In this document: positions 8,832 to 17,885 of the stretch, piece by piece
Position numbering within the stretch: position 1 is the stretch's first letter
Layout of the letters: the number at the start of each line of letters is the position of its first letter
Assembly: GCA_023418315.1 (NCBI GenBank)
Contig: JAEZZY010000002.1
Coordinates: 6,605-70,604 of the forward strand
Source of the DNA: Bacteroidota bacterium
Lineage (GTDB): Bacteria > Bacteroidota > Bacteroidia > Chitinophagales > Chitinophagaceae
Reading direction: 5' to 3'
Length of the DNA stretch: 64,000 bases
Notes under the pieces: generated by a model
The model's input: only the letters and a program-made list of their open reading frames with translations
Database searches by the model: none
Told to the model about the DNA's origin: nothing
Translations under genes and position numbers: made by a program

Positions 8832-9680
8832 ATGATTTATCATATAATCGTAGGAGATGAAGCTGCAAAACCTTTAACCGAAGCGCTATCAGCCGATCCG
8901 GTCAATGAAGAAACCGTTCTCGTGCTGAAAGATTTACTACATATAGGTCCTTTACAAAAAGAAGAAGGACAGAAGTTCAGCGAGCTACGCAGCGCCTTTT
9001 GGCAGACCATCGTTCCGCAAAGCAAAGAACAGGTAACCGTAGAGGATATGGAACGTATTTTACAAGTGAGCCACGAACTGCATCAATCGGAAACGCCTTG
9101 TGTATGGTTTTGGATGGCACCTGCTGCTGCCGATGTTACGGCTTATTACTGGTTGTTGTTTTATTTCAAAAAATACAGAGATCGTTTTTTTGTGGTAAAT
9201 GTAGGCGGCTTGCCTTTTTTAGATACTGCGGGAAAATTATTTTATCCTAAAAACATCAGTGAAATTCCGCCCAAAGAACTTCTGAAAGCCCGGCGCTTAG
9301 CCCGTGTGGTAACCCCTTCGGAAATGGAAGTGGATACCGACGAATGGGAAAAAATAAAAGCAGAAAACGCAGCGATACGAGCCTATGAAGGAGGTAAAAA
9401 ATTAAGTCATAAATCGGCTGCGCTCTACGACCAGCAGCTTAGCAGTTTTTGCTCCCAGCAATTTCAGAAAGCATCAAAAATCATCCGGCAGGCTATGAGT
9501 AAATATGCGCTTCCCACGGGTGATCTTTACTTGGGATGGCGTTTGCGGCAGCTCGTTGCAGAGGGAGCGTTACAGGCGCAAGGCGACACAAGTAAACCCC
9601 TAAACGAATGGGAGGTGAAACTGGCTGGCGGCAATGAAGAAACGTCTCCAAACAACGAAACCCAAAACAATACTCCATGA
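8832..9680 (+). CDS. DUF1835 domain-containing protein
   Basis: A 282-residue cytoplasmic protein that begins with the DUF1835 pattern (MIYHIIVGDEAAKPL, then VLKDLLHIGPL around residues 37-47), followed by a helical region and a C-terminal part resembling the DUF3658-type domain often paired with it. No catalytic motif is known for this family. Longer in-frame reading to 8745 is possible, but the conserved domain begins at 8832. Its stop overlaps the start of the cupin gene (ATGA), so the two are translationally coupled. Confidence 0.7.
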   Translation: MIYHIIVGDEAAKPLTEALSADPVNEETVLVLKDLLHIGPLQKEEGQKFSELRSAFWQTIVPQSKEQVTVEDMERILQVSHELHQSETPCVWFWMAPAAADVTAYYWLLFYFKKYRDRFFVVNVGGLPFLDTAGKLFYPKNISEIPPKELLKARRLARVVTPSEMEVDTDEWEKIKAENAAIRAYEGGKKLSHKSAALYDQQLSSFCSQQFQKASKIIRQAMSKYALPTGDLYLGWRLRQLVAEGALQAQGDTSKPLNEWEVKLAGGNEETSPNNETQNNTP

Positions 9681-10042
9681 AAATAACACCTATAGCGCCT
9701 TTCAGTAATGATGACAGGGGAAACGTTTCCGAATATTATCACGAACGAACAGGGCAGCATCTTATTGTATTCAGCAAAGCCGGTGCGGTGCGAGGAAGGC
9801 ATTACCACAAAGGCATTTCGTACAGCAAAAATCCTGAAATCATCATCCTGCTTTCGGGCACCTGCACTTTTCATTGGCGGGAAGTAGGGACAAAGGATAT
9901 ACAGTCGGAAACGGTAGCCGCACCCGCAAAAATAGAAGTACCGCCCTATATATGGCATGAACTGATTGCGGTAAGCGATTGCAGTTTTTTAGAGCTGAAC
10001 TCTCTTTCCGAGCATGTCGCCGATACGTTTTATGAAGATTGA
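9677..10042 (+). CDS. Cupin-fold protein, sugar-epimerase-like
   Basis: A 121-residue single-domain cupin. Residues 9-45 read FSNDDRGNVSEYYHE, then VRGRHYHKG, the first cupin metal-ligand motif (His-x-His). LSGTCTFHW and VPPYIWHELIAV form the second half of the barrel. The DRGN...RGRHYHKG arrangement resembles WxcM/CapF-C-type cupins and dTDP-sugar isomerases, but there are no sugar genes beside it, so the substrate is open. It overlaps the upstream DUF1835 gene by four bases. Confidence 0.7.
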   Translation: MKITPIAPFSNDDRGNVSEYYHERTGQHLIVFSKAGAVRGRHYHKGISYSKNPEIIILLSGTCTFHWREVGTKDIQSETVAAPAKIEVPPYIWHELIAVSDCSFLELNSLSEHVADTFYED

Positions 10043-10054
10043 TTTTCCGGCGAA

Positions 10055-11524
10055 TTATCTGCTATAATTCGGCGCTTCCTTCGTGATGACTATATCATGC
10101 GGGTGGCTTTCTGCCATAGAAGCCGGTGTGATGCGGATAAACTGGGCATTTTCCTGCAAGGCTTTAATATCCTTAGCACCGCAATAACCCATACCGGCCC
10201 GCAAGCCGCCTACAAACTGCTGCACTACTTCATTCAGCATTCCTTTATAGGGCACCCGTCCCACAATTCCTTCGGGTACAAGTTTTTTAATGTCTGCTTC
10301 CACATCCTGGAAATAGCGGTCTTTAGAGCCTTCCTGCATTGCTTCTACAGAGCCCATGCCGCGGTATGATTTGAATTTTCTTCCTTCATAGATGATGGTT
10401 TCGCCGGGGCTTTCTTCCGTGCCGGCAAAGATAGAACCTGCCATCACGCAAGAAGCACCAGCCACCAATGCCTTCACCATATCGCCCGTATAGCGGATGC
10501 CTCCATCGGCAATAACTGGGATTCCTTTTTTCTTTAACGCCTGCGCCGCTTCCATAATAGCCGTAAGCTGGGGAGCGCCTGCACCCGTTACCACACGCGT
10601 GGTGCAGATAGAACCCGGCCCCACCCCTACTTTCACCGCGTCGGCACCGGCATTTGCCAATGCCAGCGCACCTGCCGCAGTGGCTATGTTGCCTGCTATC
10701 AAGGGAAGTTCTTTATAGGCAGATTTTACTTTTTTTACCATATCCAGCACGCCTTTGGAATGACCGTGTGCGCTGTCCAGAGTGATGACGTCCACACCCG
10801 CAGCTTTCAGCGCTTCTACCCGCTGCATCGTATCTGCTGTAATGCCTACGGCTGCGCCCACCAGCAATCGTCCCATATCATCTTTTGCAGATGCCGGATA
10901 GCTTTTCAGGTGGATGATATCGCGGAACGTAATCAAGCCGATGAGCTTTCCTTTTTTATCTACTATAGGGAGTTTTTCAATCTTATATTTTTCAAGGATG
11001 GTTTCGGCTTTCTGCATATTGGTGCCTGCGGCTGCAGTTACCAGATTTTCGTGGGTCATCACCTCACTCACCCTTTTTTTGGTATTTTTCTCAAACCGCA
11101 TATCCCTGTTGGTGAGGATGCCTAACAGCACATTGTTTTTGTCCACTATAGGAATGCCGCCTATTTTGTTTTCGCGCATCAACTTCACGGCATCGCTTAC
11201 CAGCGCTTCCGGCGTAAGCGTGATGGGATCTACAATCAACCCGCTTTCCGAGCGTTTTACTTTGCGCACTTGCTCCGCTTGTTTTTCGATACTCATGTTT
11301 TTATGGAGAATACCGATACCGCCTTCGCGCGCCAGCGCCATTGCAAGATGCGCCTCCGTAACGGTGTCCATAGCGGCAGACATCATGGGGATGTTCAGCT
11401 TTATGTTTTTGGTCAGTTGGGTGGAAATAGTTACTTCGCGGGGAAGCACTTCGGAATAAGAAGGAAGCAGAAGGACATCATCAAATGTTAAACCTTCTCC
11501 GTAAAACTTAGATTTTGCAGCCAT
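10055..11524 (-). CDS. guaB: IMP dehydrogenase
   Basis: GuaB oxidises IMP to XMP with NAD, the committed step of GMP synthesis. The 489 residues show the full family plan: TIM-barrel start (GLTFDDVLLLP), two CBS domains at about residues 95-205 inserted in the barrel, SAHGHSKGV, GNIATAAGAL, the catalytic loop GPGSICTTR with Cys307, and GGIRYTGD. An upstream in-frame ATG at 11572 is rejected because the family start MAAKSKFYGEGLTFDD lies at 11524 and a promoter box sits between the two. The hairpin GAATTAT/ATAATTC at 10052-10070 spans the stop codon and separates it from the convergent cupin gene. Confidence 0.96.
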   Translation of the reverse strand: MAAKSKFYGEGLTFDDVLLLPSYSEVLPREVTISTQLTKNIKLNIPMMSAAMDTVTEAHLAMALAREGGIGILHKNMSIEKQAEQVRKVKRSESGLIVDPITLTPEALVSDAVKLMRENKIGGIPIVDKNNVLLGILTNRDMRFEKNTKKRVSEVMTHENLVTAAAGTNMQKAETILEKYKIEKLPIVDKKGKLIGLITFRDIIHLKSYPASAKDDMGRLLVGAAVGITADTMQRVEALKAAGVDVITLDSAHGHSKGVLDMVKKVKSAYKELPLIAGNIATAAGALALANAGADAVKVGVGPGSICTTRVVTGAGAPQLTAIMEAAQALKKKGIPVIADGGIRYTGDMVKALVAGASCVMAGSIFAGTEESPGETIIYEGRKFKSYRGMGSVEAMQEGSKDRYFQDVEADIKKLVPEGIVGRVPYKGMLNEVVQQFVGGLRAGMGYCGAKDIKALQENAQFIRITPASMAESHPHDIVITKEAPNYSR

Positions 11525-11527
11525 GTG

Positions 11528-11535
11528 CAAAGATA
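11528..11535 (-). promoter_or_regulatory. -7 promoter element immediately upstream of guaB
   Basis: On the minus strand TATCTTTG matches TAnnTTTG exactly and ends three bases before the guaB ATG. With the usual centre at -7, the start of transcription falls on or next to the A of the ATG, implying a leaderless mRNA. No -33 TTTG is seen at the usual distance. Confidence 0.5.
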
Positions 11536-11662
11536 TATCAGCAATTTGAAAAACGGAAAAATGGTTTGACAATGATAGGATAAACGTGTGTTATAGGAGA
11601 GGATTCACTTTAGGGAAACCGATTTTGGGAATTATTCTATAATTTGGATAAAATAACCGAAC

Positions 11663-12040
11663 ATGAACATCCATCCCATCCTTCTTGCCCTGACCATAGG
11701 CTTTGTTTCCTGCAATGCAGATTTCTCCGATCATCAGGAAGAAATCCGGCAAATGGAAGACAGTGTATTTGCCAATTTTCCTACGGTAAACCGGGTTTCT
11801 GTAAACGTTCAATCGGATTTCAACAAGGAAATTATCATCACGCTGGGAGATAAAGAACTTTACAACGCAAGCGATGCGGAACGAAATAAAGTGGTAACAC
11901 GCACTACCGAAATCACCCAAAATATATTCAAAGACAGAACCCCTAAAAAAGGAATCGTGATTTTTGTGGAAGAAGAAAACACCCTCCACAGCGCACCGGA
12001 TACGGAGAAAAAATACCCTATGAATCTGCCGGAAAAATAG
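11663..12040 (+). CDS. Small putative lipoprotein
   Basis: A 125-residue protein whose first 16 residues form a lipoprotein signal ending in the lipobox FVSC, so the mature chain starts at Cys16 or near it and would be anchored in an envelope membrane. The remainder is soluble, with an alternating strand/helix pattern (VSVNVQSDFNKEIIITLGDKELYNASDAERNKV). I do not recognise the family. It ends four bases from the convergent pth stop. Confidence 0.65.
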   Translation: MNIHPILLALTIGFVSCNADFSDHQEEIRQMEDSVFANFPTVNRVSVNVQSDFNKEIIITLGDKELYNASDAERNKVVTRTTEITQNIFKDRTPKKGIVIFVEEENTLHSAPDTEKKYPMNLPEK

Positions 12041-12043
12041 GAG

Positions 12044-12604
12044 CTATTTGTTGTACAGGCTCATGGTTTTTAACGCGCCTTGTGTGGCAAAACTTTCAAT
12101 CACTTCTACGGATTTCAGCAGTTTTTCTTTTACTATGGGCAATTCATCATTCGTCCACCTGCCGAGTACAAAATCAATCTGCCTTCCCTTAGGAAAATTA
12201 TTGCCTATGCCAAAACGCAATCGGGGGTATTGATTGGTTTGCAGGATAAGATCAATATTTTTCAGACCGTTGTGCCCGGCATCGCTGCCGCCGTTGCGAA
12301 GACGAAGGGTTTCTATAGGCAAGGCCAGATCATCTACAATCACTAATGTATTTTCCACCGCAATTTTCTCTTTATCCATCCAGTATTTCACCGCCTTGCC
12401 GCTGAGGTTCATAAAGGTGGTAGGTTTTATCACGATAAAAATTTTTCCTTTCCATTTCACCTGAGCCATATAGGCATGGCGATCGAGCTGGAACGTTCCT
12501 CCATGTTTTATTACAAAAGCATCCGCCACGTCAAAGCCTATATTATGGCGCGTAGCATCATATTCATAGCCGATATTTCCCAAACCTGCAATCAGAAATT
12601 TCAT
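12044..12604 (-). CDS. pth: Peptidyl-tRNA hydrolase
   Basis: Pth releases tRNA from prematurely dropped peptidyl-tRNA. The 186-residue product has all expected residues: MKFLIAGLGN with Asn10, the catalytic His20 in ATRHNIGF, TFMNLSGKAV, VDDLALP with its Asp, and GSDAGHNGLKNI. The length is normal. A near-consensus -7 box (TATCTTCG at 12611-12618) is six bases before the ATG, again leaving almost no leader. Confidence 0.96.
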   Translation of the reverse strand: MKFLIAGLGNIGYEYDATRHNIGFDVADAFVIKHGGTFQLDRHAYMAQVKWKGKIFIVIKPTTFMNLSGKAVKYWMDKEKIAVENTLVIVDDLALPIETLRLRNGGSDAGHNGLKNIDLILQTNQYPRLRFGIGNNFPKGRQIDFVLGRWTNDELPIVKEKLLKSVEVIESFATQGALKTMSLYNK

Positions 12605-12638
12605 GGGCGCGAAGATAGCAAAACCGCATTTTCTTTAT

Positions 12639-13700
12639 TTATTGGACATCCAAAACTGCACGGGTTTTCTTTAATTTTTCCCATGGCGGATGTACTTCCA
12701 ACCGCTTTGCCACAATCAAACGCACCAGCGAAGGTTCGTATTGCTGCCATGTATTTGCCCATGCCGAATTGCTTCGCTGCACATAGCCCATGTATAAAAG
12801 CCCTGCGTAAAATGTTTCAGCATTATAGCCGATTGCGGCTTTGTAGGAAAGATCAGCTTGCAAGCCTGTTTTTTGCACGGTACGGCGAAGTTCCTCATTG
12901 CGCAGGGAAGTAGTGTTGCCGCCTATGCCGGCAAGCGCTACACCGGTTATAAAAAAATGCTTTGCAATAACCCAGGTATAAGCATAGCCGCCCTGAATGC
13001 CTATACTGAATGCGGCGCTGCGATGAAAGCGATAATTGTCGAAAAAATCGGTATAGGCTATATCTGAGGGAATGAGGGAGGAATCGCCATGAATGCGGTT
13101 ATAGTGGATATTACCGCCGAGCAAAGGCGCTCCCGCACTTTTTTTTTGATATTCATTTTGGATGAAGGCGGCACGAAAAGAAAATTTTTTTGCATTGAAA
13201 ACATAAGAACCATTCACGCCTATATGCAGGGTCGAAATATCCGGTCGCACTACCCTTTTGTTTTCCGGAAGGAAGGGTTGTACTGCATTTTTTTCCGCTA
13301 TAAAAAATCCTTTATAATACTGCGCATACACATCCATAATCCATTTTCTCGGAAATAAAAACGCATGAATGTCCAGCTTTCTGGTTTTTCCATATCGTGA
13401 ATTATCCTGATTGATGAACGGCGCTTTTACGGTGATGTTTGCTCCCAGAAAACCATAGACGGCGCCGACTCCTATATTATAATTGTTGTTGGCTTTATAG
13501 CTAAGTGTATTCCCTCCGTCGGTAAAGCGGTAGTTATAATATTTGGATGAACCCAAAAGGCGTACGGTCAGCATCTTCGAGCGGTCGCTGATGTAACTCG
13601 TATCAATTTCCTCATCTAAGCGCTTCAGCAAGGCTAATTGCGCCTCCGAAGAGGAAACAAGGAAAAAAAGAAGTAGGGCAAGAAGCGCTTTTTTAGCCAT
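12639..13700 (-). CDS. DUF4421 family outer-membrane protein
   Basis: A 353-residue exported protein. The signal peptide MAKKALLALLLFFLV... is the reason for choosing the ATG at 13700 over an in-frame codon ten residues upstream. The DUF4421 pattern is visible: DTSYISDRSKMLTVRLLGSSKYYNY, then YNIGVGAVYGFLGANITVKAPF and HAFLFPRKWIMDVYAQYYKGFF. Alternating aromatic strands suggest a beta-barrel. The family is common in Bacteroidota and has no established function. Confidence 0.75.
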   Translation of the reverse strand: MAKKALLALLLFFLVSSSEAQLALLKRLDEEIDTSYISDRSKMLTVRLLGSSKYYNYRFTDGGNTLSYKANNNYNIGVGAVYGFLGANITVKAPFINQDNSRYGKTRKLDIHAFLFPRKWIMDVYAQYYKGFFIAEKNAVQPFLPENKRVVRPDISTLHIGVNGSYVFNAKKFSFRAAFIQNEYQKKSAGAPLLGGNIHYNRIHGDSSLIPSDIAYTDFFDNYRFHRSAAFSIGIQGGYAYTWVIAKHFFITGVALAGIGGNTTSLRNEELRRTVQKTGLQADLSYKAAIGYNAETFYAGLLYMGYVQRSNSAWANTWQQYEPSLVRLIVAKRLEVHPPWEKLKKTRAVLDVQ

Positions 13701-13812
13701 AAGGTCATTTCTTAGGGAAAAGTACATCATAAGTTATAAAAAGCGTTCCTTTAGGAGTGGTGAGCGGTATCAAAAATACTTGTTGTCCTACCAAAACTTA
13801 GTATATTCATCC

Positions 13813-16302
13813 ATGCGATTTTTGGGAAACAGACGGAGCCTTCATAACTGGATAAAAATACCCTTGATAGGGATCGGTTCACTTGTTCTTTTGCTGATAA
13901 TTGTATGGTTGATTTTGGCGGCTTATGTACACAGCAATAAGCAACGGTTTCTGAAAAATATCACGACACAGCTTAATGAACACATCAGCGGGAAAGTAGA
14001 AATAAACAATATGAGCCTGGCTTTGCTGAAAGGTTTTCCGGGAATATCCGTAGCGCTGGAACACGTAACACTGCGCGACAGCCTTTGGCATACGCATCAC
14101 CACGACCTGCTGAATGCGCGCTATATCTATGTATCGTTAAATGTATTTTCCCTGCTCAAAAAATCGCCTAAGATAAAAGAGGTAACGCTCAAAGACGCGG
14201 ACATCTACATCTTTATAGACAGCAGCGGTTATACGAATGCCCATGTCTTTCAAAAAAAGGACAAACAAGAAGAGCAAAAAGGAAAGCAACCACAAATCAA
14301 CCACCTGCGTTTCGACCGGGTAACGCTGGCATTGGACAATCGCACGAAGCGAAAAATGTTCCGGTTGGAATTTAACGATTTTATAGCCTCGGCAGTGCAT
14401 AATGATACGGGATGGGTGGCTTCCACCAAAGAAAACCTCATCTTCCGCGATATGACGTTCAATGAAGAAAAAGGAAGTTTTTTGAAGAACAAACAAATGC
14501 GTGCGCAACTTGCATTTCATTTCAACAGCGCCAGCAAAACCATTTATATACCCCAACAAACCATTCGGCTGGATGAAGATAAAATTTTGTTTGGCGGAAT
14601 GTTTCAATTCAGCACCGCACCACCGCAGTTTTCATTACAATTCAAAACAAAACAGATAGCCTATAAAAACGCCGTAGCGCTGGTATCTCCCAATATTCAA
14701 AAAAAGCTGAACCTGATGGATCTGAAAGAACCTTTAGACCTGGATGCGTATATTGACGGACGGATAAAATTCAGAGATACTCCGGTGGTGAAGGTAAACT
14801 GGATTGTAAAAAATAATGTATTCACCACACCCGGCGGCGATATTACCGATTGCAGTTTCAGTGGTTATTTTCTTAATTCCGCCCAACCGAATGCAGGAAA
14901 AAATGATAAAAACTCCATCATCAGTGTACCGGATTTTATAGGCAATTATGTAGGGGTTCCCTTCCGGGCCGATTCGGTCATCATTCAAAACATAGCAAAG
15001 CCTATACTTACCGGTCGGTTATATTCCTCTTTTAATGTTTCCAAACTCAACGAAACGGTGGGCAGTGAGGCCATTCAGTTTAACTCCGGCAAGGCGGATG
15101 TGGACTTGGGCTTTAAAGTAGCGCTTAGTAAAAACGATCTTCTTCCTCCCTATATAAAAGGTCATGTAACCATTCAGGATCTGGGCTTCACGTATCTGCC
15201 CCGCAATATTTCGTTTGATAAAAGTAAAGTAACCCTGCTCTTTACCGGCAGCGACCTACATGTGCGCAACACCAAGCTGCAAAGCAAAAGCAGCGTCTTG
15301 TATGTATCGGGGACGGTACTCAATTTTCTGAATCTCTATTATACAGCTCCTGAAAAAATGGTGCTCGATTGGCATATCGAAAGTCCGCTTATCAACCTCA
15401 ATGAATTTCAATCCTTATTAGCTCCGCGAAAAACAAAACGTATCGCACGATCCTCAGGAAATAACCGCGCGAGCAAAGTATCGCAACAAATAGACGAAGC
15501 GCTGGACAAAAGTAATGTACACATGAAACTGAGCCTCGATAAAGTAGTCTATAAAAAATTTACCGCCACGGATATCCAAGCAGGGATGGATATGGTGCAG
15601 ACCGGTATTTCCATCAATGAGGCGACAGTAAAAACCTCCGGCGGCACCCTTACGCTGAATGCGGATATAGACCAGCGGGGAAATATTAATGATGTGGCAT
15701 TAAAATCCACAATTGCGCATGTGAACGTGCAGAAATTCTTTGAGCAATTCAATAATTTCGGGCAGACCGCCATCACTTCAGCCAATATAAAAGGCATCCT
15801 AAGCGGAGAGGTAGAAGCGAAAACAAAAATATCGGATGGGGGCGAAATAGTGGGCGGGTCTATGTTTGGCAGCGTACGATTTTTATTGGAGAACGGAGAG
15901 CTTAACAATTTTGAGCCGTTTGAGAAAATAGGAAATTTTCTTTTTCGCAACCGCAACATGGCGCACGTTACCTTTCGCGATATTAAGAACCGACTGGATC
16001 TCAACGGAGATAAAATACACATCAATCCGATGCGGATAGAATCCAGCGCATTTACTATGGCGATAGAGGGCGTATATGGATTAAAAAACGGCACCAATAT
16101 CTCCATTGACCTACCGTTGCGCAATCCGCAAAAAGACGCAGACATCCTCAATGACAGCCTCCGTGTGCTCAGAAGCATGAAGGGCATTGTACTGCGTTTG
16201 CAAGCCATAGACGGAGAAGACGGCAAAGTGAAAATAAAACTCAGAAGCAATGCGAGAAAAAGAGCCGAAGAAAGCCTTTTAAAAAAGGAAGAGGAGGAAT
16301 AA
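13813..16302 (+). CDS. AsmA-like inner-membrane protein
   Basis: An 829-residue protein with one N-terminal membrane helix (about residues 12-35, IGIGSLVLLLIIVWLILAAYV) followed by the AsmA start VHSNKQRFLKNITTQLNEHISGKVEINNM and a very long periplasmic region. AsmA/TamB/YhdP proteins are thought to form bridges that move phospholipids between the membranes. The C-terminal part (about 600-800; FEKIGNFLFRNRNMAHVTFRDIKNRLDL and later GVYGLKNGTNISIDLPL) matches the AsmA_2 region. A TTG start 11 codons upstream is possible but less likely than the ATG at 13813. Confidence 0.8.
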   Translation: MRFLGNRRSLHNWIKIPLIGIGSLVLLLIIVWLILAAYVHSNKQRFLKNITTQLNEHISGKVEINNMSLALLKGFPGISVALEHVTLRDSLWHTHHHDLLNARYIYVSLNVFSLLKKSPKIKEVTLKDADIYIFIDSSGYTNAHVFQKKDKQEEQKGKQPQINHLRFDRVTLALDNRTKRKMFRLEFNDFIASAVHNDTGWVASTKENLIFRDMTFNEEKGSFLKNKQMRAQLAFHFNSASKTIYIPQQTIRLDEDKILFGGMFQFSTAPPQFSLQFKTKQIAYKNAVALVSPNIQKKLNLMDLKEPLDLDAYIDGRIKFRDTPVVKVNWIVKNNVFTTPGGDITDCSFSGYFLNSAQPNAGKNDKNSIISVPDFIGNYVGVPFRADSVIIQNIAKPILTGRLYSSFNVSKLNETVGSEAIQFNSGKADVDLGFKVALSKNDLLPPYIKGHVTIQDLGFTYLPRNISFDKSKVTLLFTGSDLHVRNTKLQSKSSVLYVSGTVLNFLNLYYTAPEKMVLDWHIESPLINLNEFQSLLAPRKTKRIARSSGNNRASKVSQQIDEALDKSNVHMKLSLDKVVYKKFTATDIQAGMDMVQTGISINEATVKTSGGTLTLNADIDQRGNINDVALKSTIAHVNVQKFFEQFNNFGQTAITSANIKGILSGEVEAKTKISDGGEIVGGSMFGSVRFLLENGELNNFEPFEKIGNFLFRNRNMAHVTFRDIKNRLDLNGDKIHINPMRIESSAFTMAIEGVYGLKNGTNISIDLPLRNPQKDADILNDSLRVLRSMKGIVLRLQAIDGEDGKVKIKLRSNARKRAEESLLKKEEEE

Positions 16303-16568
16303 GATTTTAACTCATTAGGGATATAATTTTAACTCAACTCCCGTTCGATTAAGAGGGATTTTCCTGCCACCTCAATTACCGAGTACTAACATTTCAATTT
16401 ACCTTAAATGGTTTGGCATCGTGCATCACTTCAAAACAGGCTTCACCTGTTATCTCTGACCACAAAGCTTTTTTTGCACTTTAAGATAAAGTAAATTTTA
16501 TCTTAGCGGGGATTAATCATATACTGAGAGTGCAAGCCTCTCCTACACGAGGTTAATCGTTTTATACC
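16303..16568. other. Intergenic region with AT-rich hairpin and short direct repeat
   Basis: No gene is visible. An 11-bp direct repeat ATTTTAACTCA occurs at 16304-16314 and 16326-16336 (22-base period). A perfect 9-bp palindrome TAAGATAAA/TTTATCTTA with a six-base loop is at 16482-16505. AACAGG/CCTGTT forms a smaller hairpin near 16436-16452. Neither hairpin is followed by a convincing T tract. Confidence 0.4.
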
Positions 16569-17084
16569 ATGTTTGTAAAAAAAGAAATGGAAGAGCTGGA
16601 GCGCAAAACTGCCGAAGAAGCAAAGCGTTCCGGGAAAAACAACGTCATCGTGATTTTGGATGATATACGCAGTATGCATAATGTAGGCTCGGTATTCCGC
16701 ACCTGCGATGCCTTTGCCGTGGAAGCGCTGTACCTCTGCGGTTTTACGCCTACCCCGCCCCACCGCGATATTCACAAAACCGCACTCGGCGCTACGGAAA
16801 CAGTACACTGGCGCTATTTTGAAAATACGACAGCTGCGGTGAACGCTGCCCGGCAAAAAGGCTATAAAATAGCTGCCGTAGAACAAGCACACCACAGCAT
16901 TTCCCTAAAAGACATTTCCGCGCAGGAACCTATAGCGCTCATCTTCGGCAATGAAGTAAGCGGGGTAAATGCCGCTGTTCTGAAGCAGGCGGATAGCTGC
17001 ATTGAGATACCGCAATGGGGAGCCAAGCATTCGCTGAATATAGCCGTGAGCGTAGGCATCGTGCTTTGGGAGCTGGTGCGCTGA
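16569..17084 (+). CDS. TrmH/SpoU-family RNA 2'-O-methyltransferase
   Basis: A 171-residue SPOUT methyltransferase. The three SpoU motifs are present: LDDIRSMHNVGSVFRTCDAF with its key Asn and Arg (about residues 30-50), IALIFGNEVSGV (about 123-134) and IEIPQWGAKHSLNIAVSVGIVLWEL at the C-terminus, which forms the SAM-binding knot. It lacks an N-terminal L30e-like RNA-binding domain, so it belongs to the short single-domain group. The target nucleotide (tRNA or rRNA) cannot be assigned. Confidence 0.88.
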   Translation: MFVKKEMEELERKTAEEAKRSGKNNVIVILDDIRSMHNVGSVFRTCDAFAVEALYLCGFTPTPPHRDIHKTALGATETVHWRYFENTTAAVNAARQKGYKIAAVEQAHHSISLKDISAQEPIALIFGNEVSGVNAAVLKQADSCIEIPQWGAKHSLNIAVSVGIVLWELVR

Positions 17085-17200
17085 TCCTACCCGAAATCCA
17101 CAGTAGAAAATTACCCAAACAACGGTATTGCACCGATAGGAAAATCATTTCAATTTTACCCTATAAATTGTTTATTTTAAAACCAAATAAAACAGACTTT

Positions 17201-17752
17201 ATGAACATCAACATCACCCTTTGCACCGTTTTGCTGGCAGGCGCCGCATGGCTGTCTTCCTGCAATAAAGAAGATAAAGCTTCCGGCGACCTTAGCGCCG
17301 GACAATGCTCTGTTTCGTTTAATACCGATAAGGATTTTAACGGAACCAGCACCATCAATATACCGGCAAGCATGTACACCACGGCCGTGAAATCCACCAT
17401 GGCCAATAAGGATATGTTTACCCTAAACGCCACCAAAGTGGATATAGGCATGGGTGGAGGTAAAACTGCCAACGCATTGATGACGCTTCACGTACCCTTA
17501 GGCGCTACTACCTCCGGCGGCAGCCTCTCCGGAGAATTTGCAGGTAAAGGAGATATAACCGGAACCTTAACCGTAAGCCACCTCAGCGCCGGACAAAGCA
17601 AGCCCGCTTATAGCGCAGAAGGAGGAAGCATCATTATTACCAAACTGACAGCTACCGAACTGGAAGGAAATTTTACTGCACAATGTGTCAATGAAGATGA
17701 CCATACCACGCTCAGTTTATCCAACGGGAAGTTTGTCGCCAAGTTTAAATAA
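17201..17752 (+). CDS. Putative lipoprotein
   Basis: A 183-residue protein with a lipoprotein signal (MNINITLCTVLLAGAAWLSSC, lipobox LSSC, Cys21). The mature part is rich in Gly, Ser and Thr and made of strands, for example FNGTSTINIPASMYT and TAVKSTMANKDM, suggesting a small beta-sandwich at the cell surface or in the periplasm. Reading frames extending back to 17015 overlap the trmH-like gene and are rejected. I do not recognise the family. Confidence 0.65.
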   Translation: MNINITLCTVLLAGAAWLSSCNKEDKASGDLSAGQCSVSFNTDKDFNGTSTINIPASMYTTAVKSTMANKDMFTLNATKVDIGMGGGKTANALMTLHVPLGATTSGGSLSGEFAGKGDITGTLTVSHLSAGQSKPAYSAEGGSIIITKLTATELEGNFTAQCVNEDDHTTLSLSNGKFVAKFK

Positions 17753-17824
17753 TTGAGTTATTTTTGCCACGGTGCCAAACCTCGTGGATACAATGGGCGA
17801 ATGCCTTTATTGTATCACAAATTT

Positions 17825-17857
17825 AAAGCCTCCGTTCTCCCGGAGGCTTTATTCTTT
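17825..17857. terminator. Bidirectional rho-independent terminator
   Basis: A perfect 10-bp stem (AAAGCCTCCG 17825-17834 with CGGAGGCTTT 17841-17850) has a six-base loop, and A/T tracts flank both sides. It lies between the convergent ends of the lipoprotein gene (17752) and the ABC-F gene (17886) and can serve both. Confidence 0.8.
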
Positions 17858-17885
17858 TAAAATAAACAGAATGCGGATGAATGAC

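Noticed and set aside
10052..10070. Terminator between guaB and the cupin gene
   Set aside because: GAATTAT/ATAATTC is a perfect 7-bp hairpin but it spans the guaB stop codon and has no T tract on either side.
17015..17200. Upstream extension of the lipoprotein gene into the TrmH-like gene
   Set aside because: The lipoprotein signal begins at 17201, and the extension overlaps another gene in a different frame.
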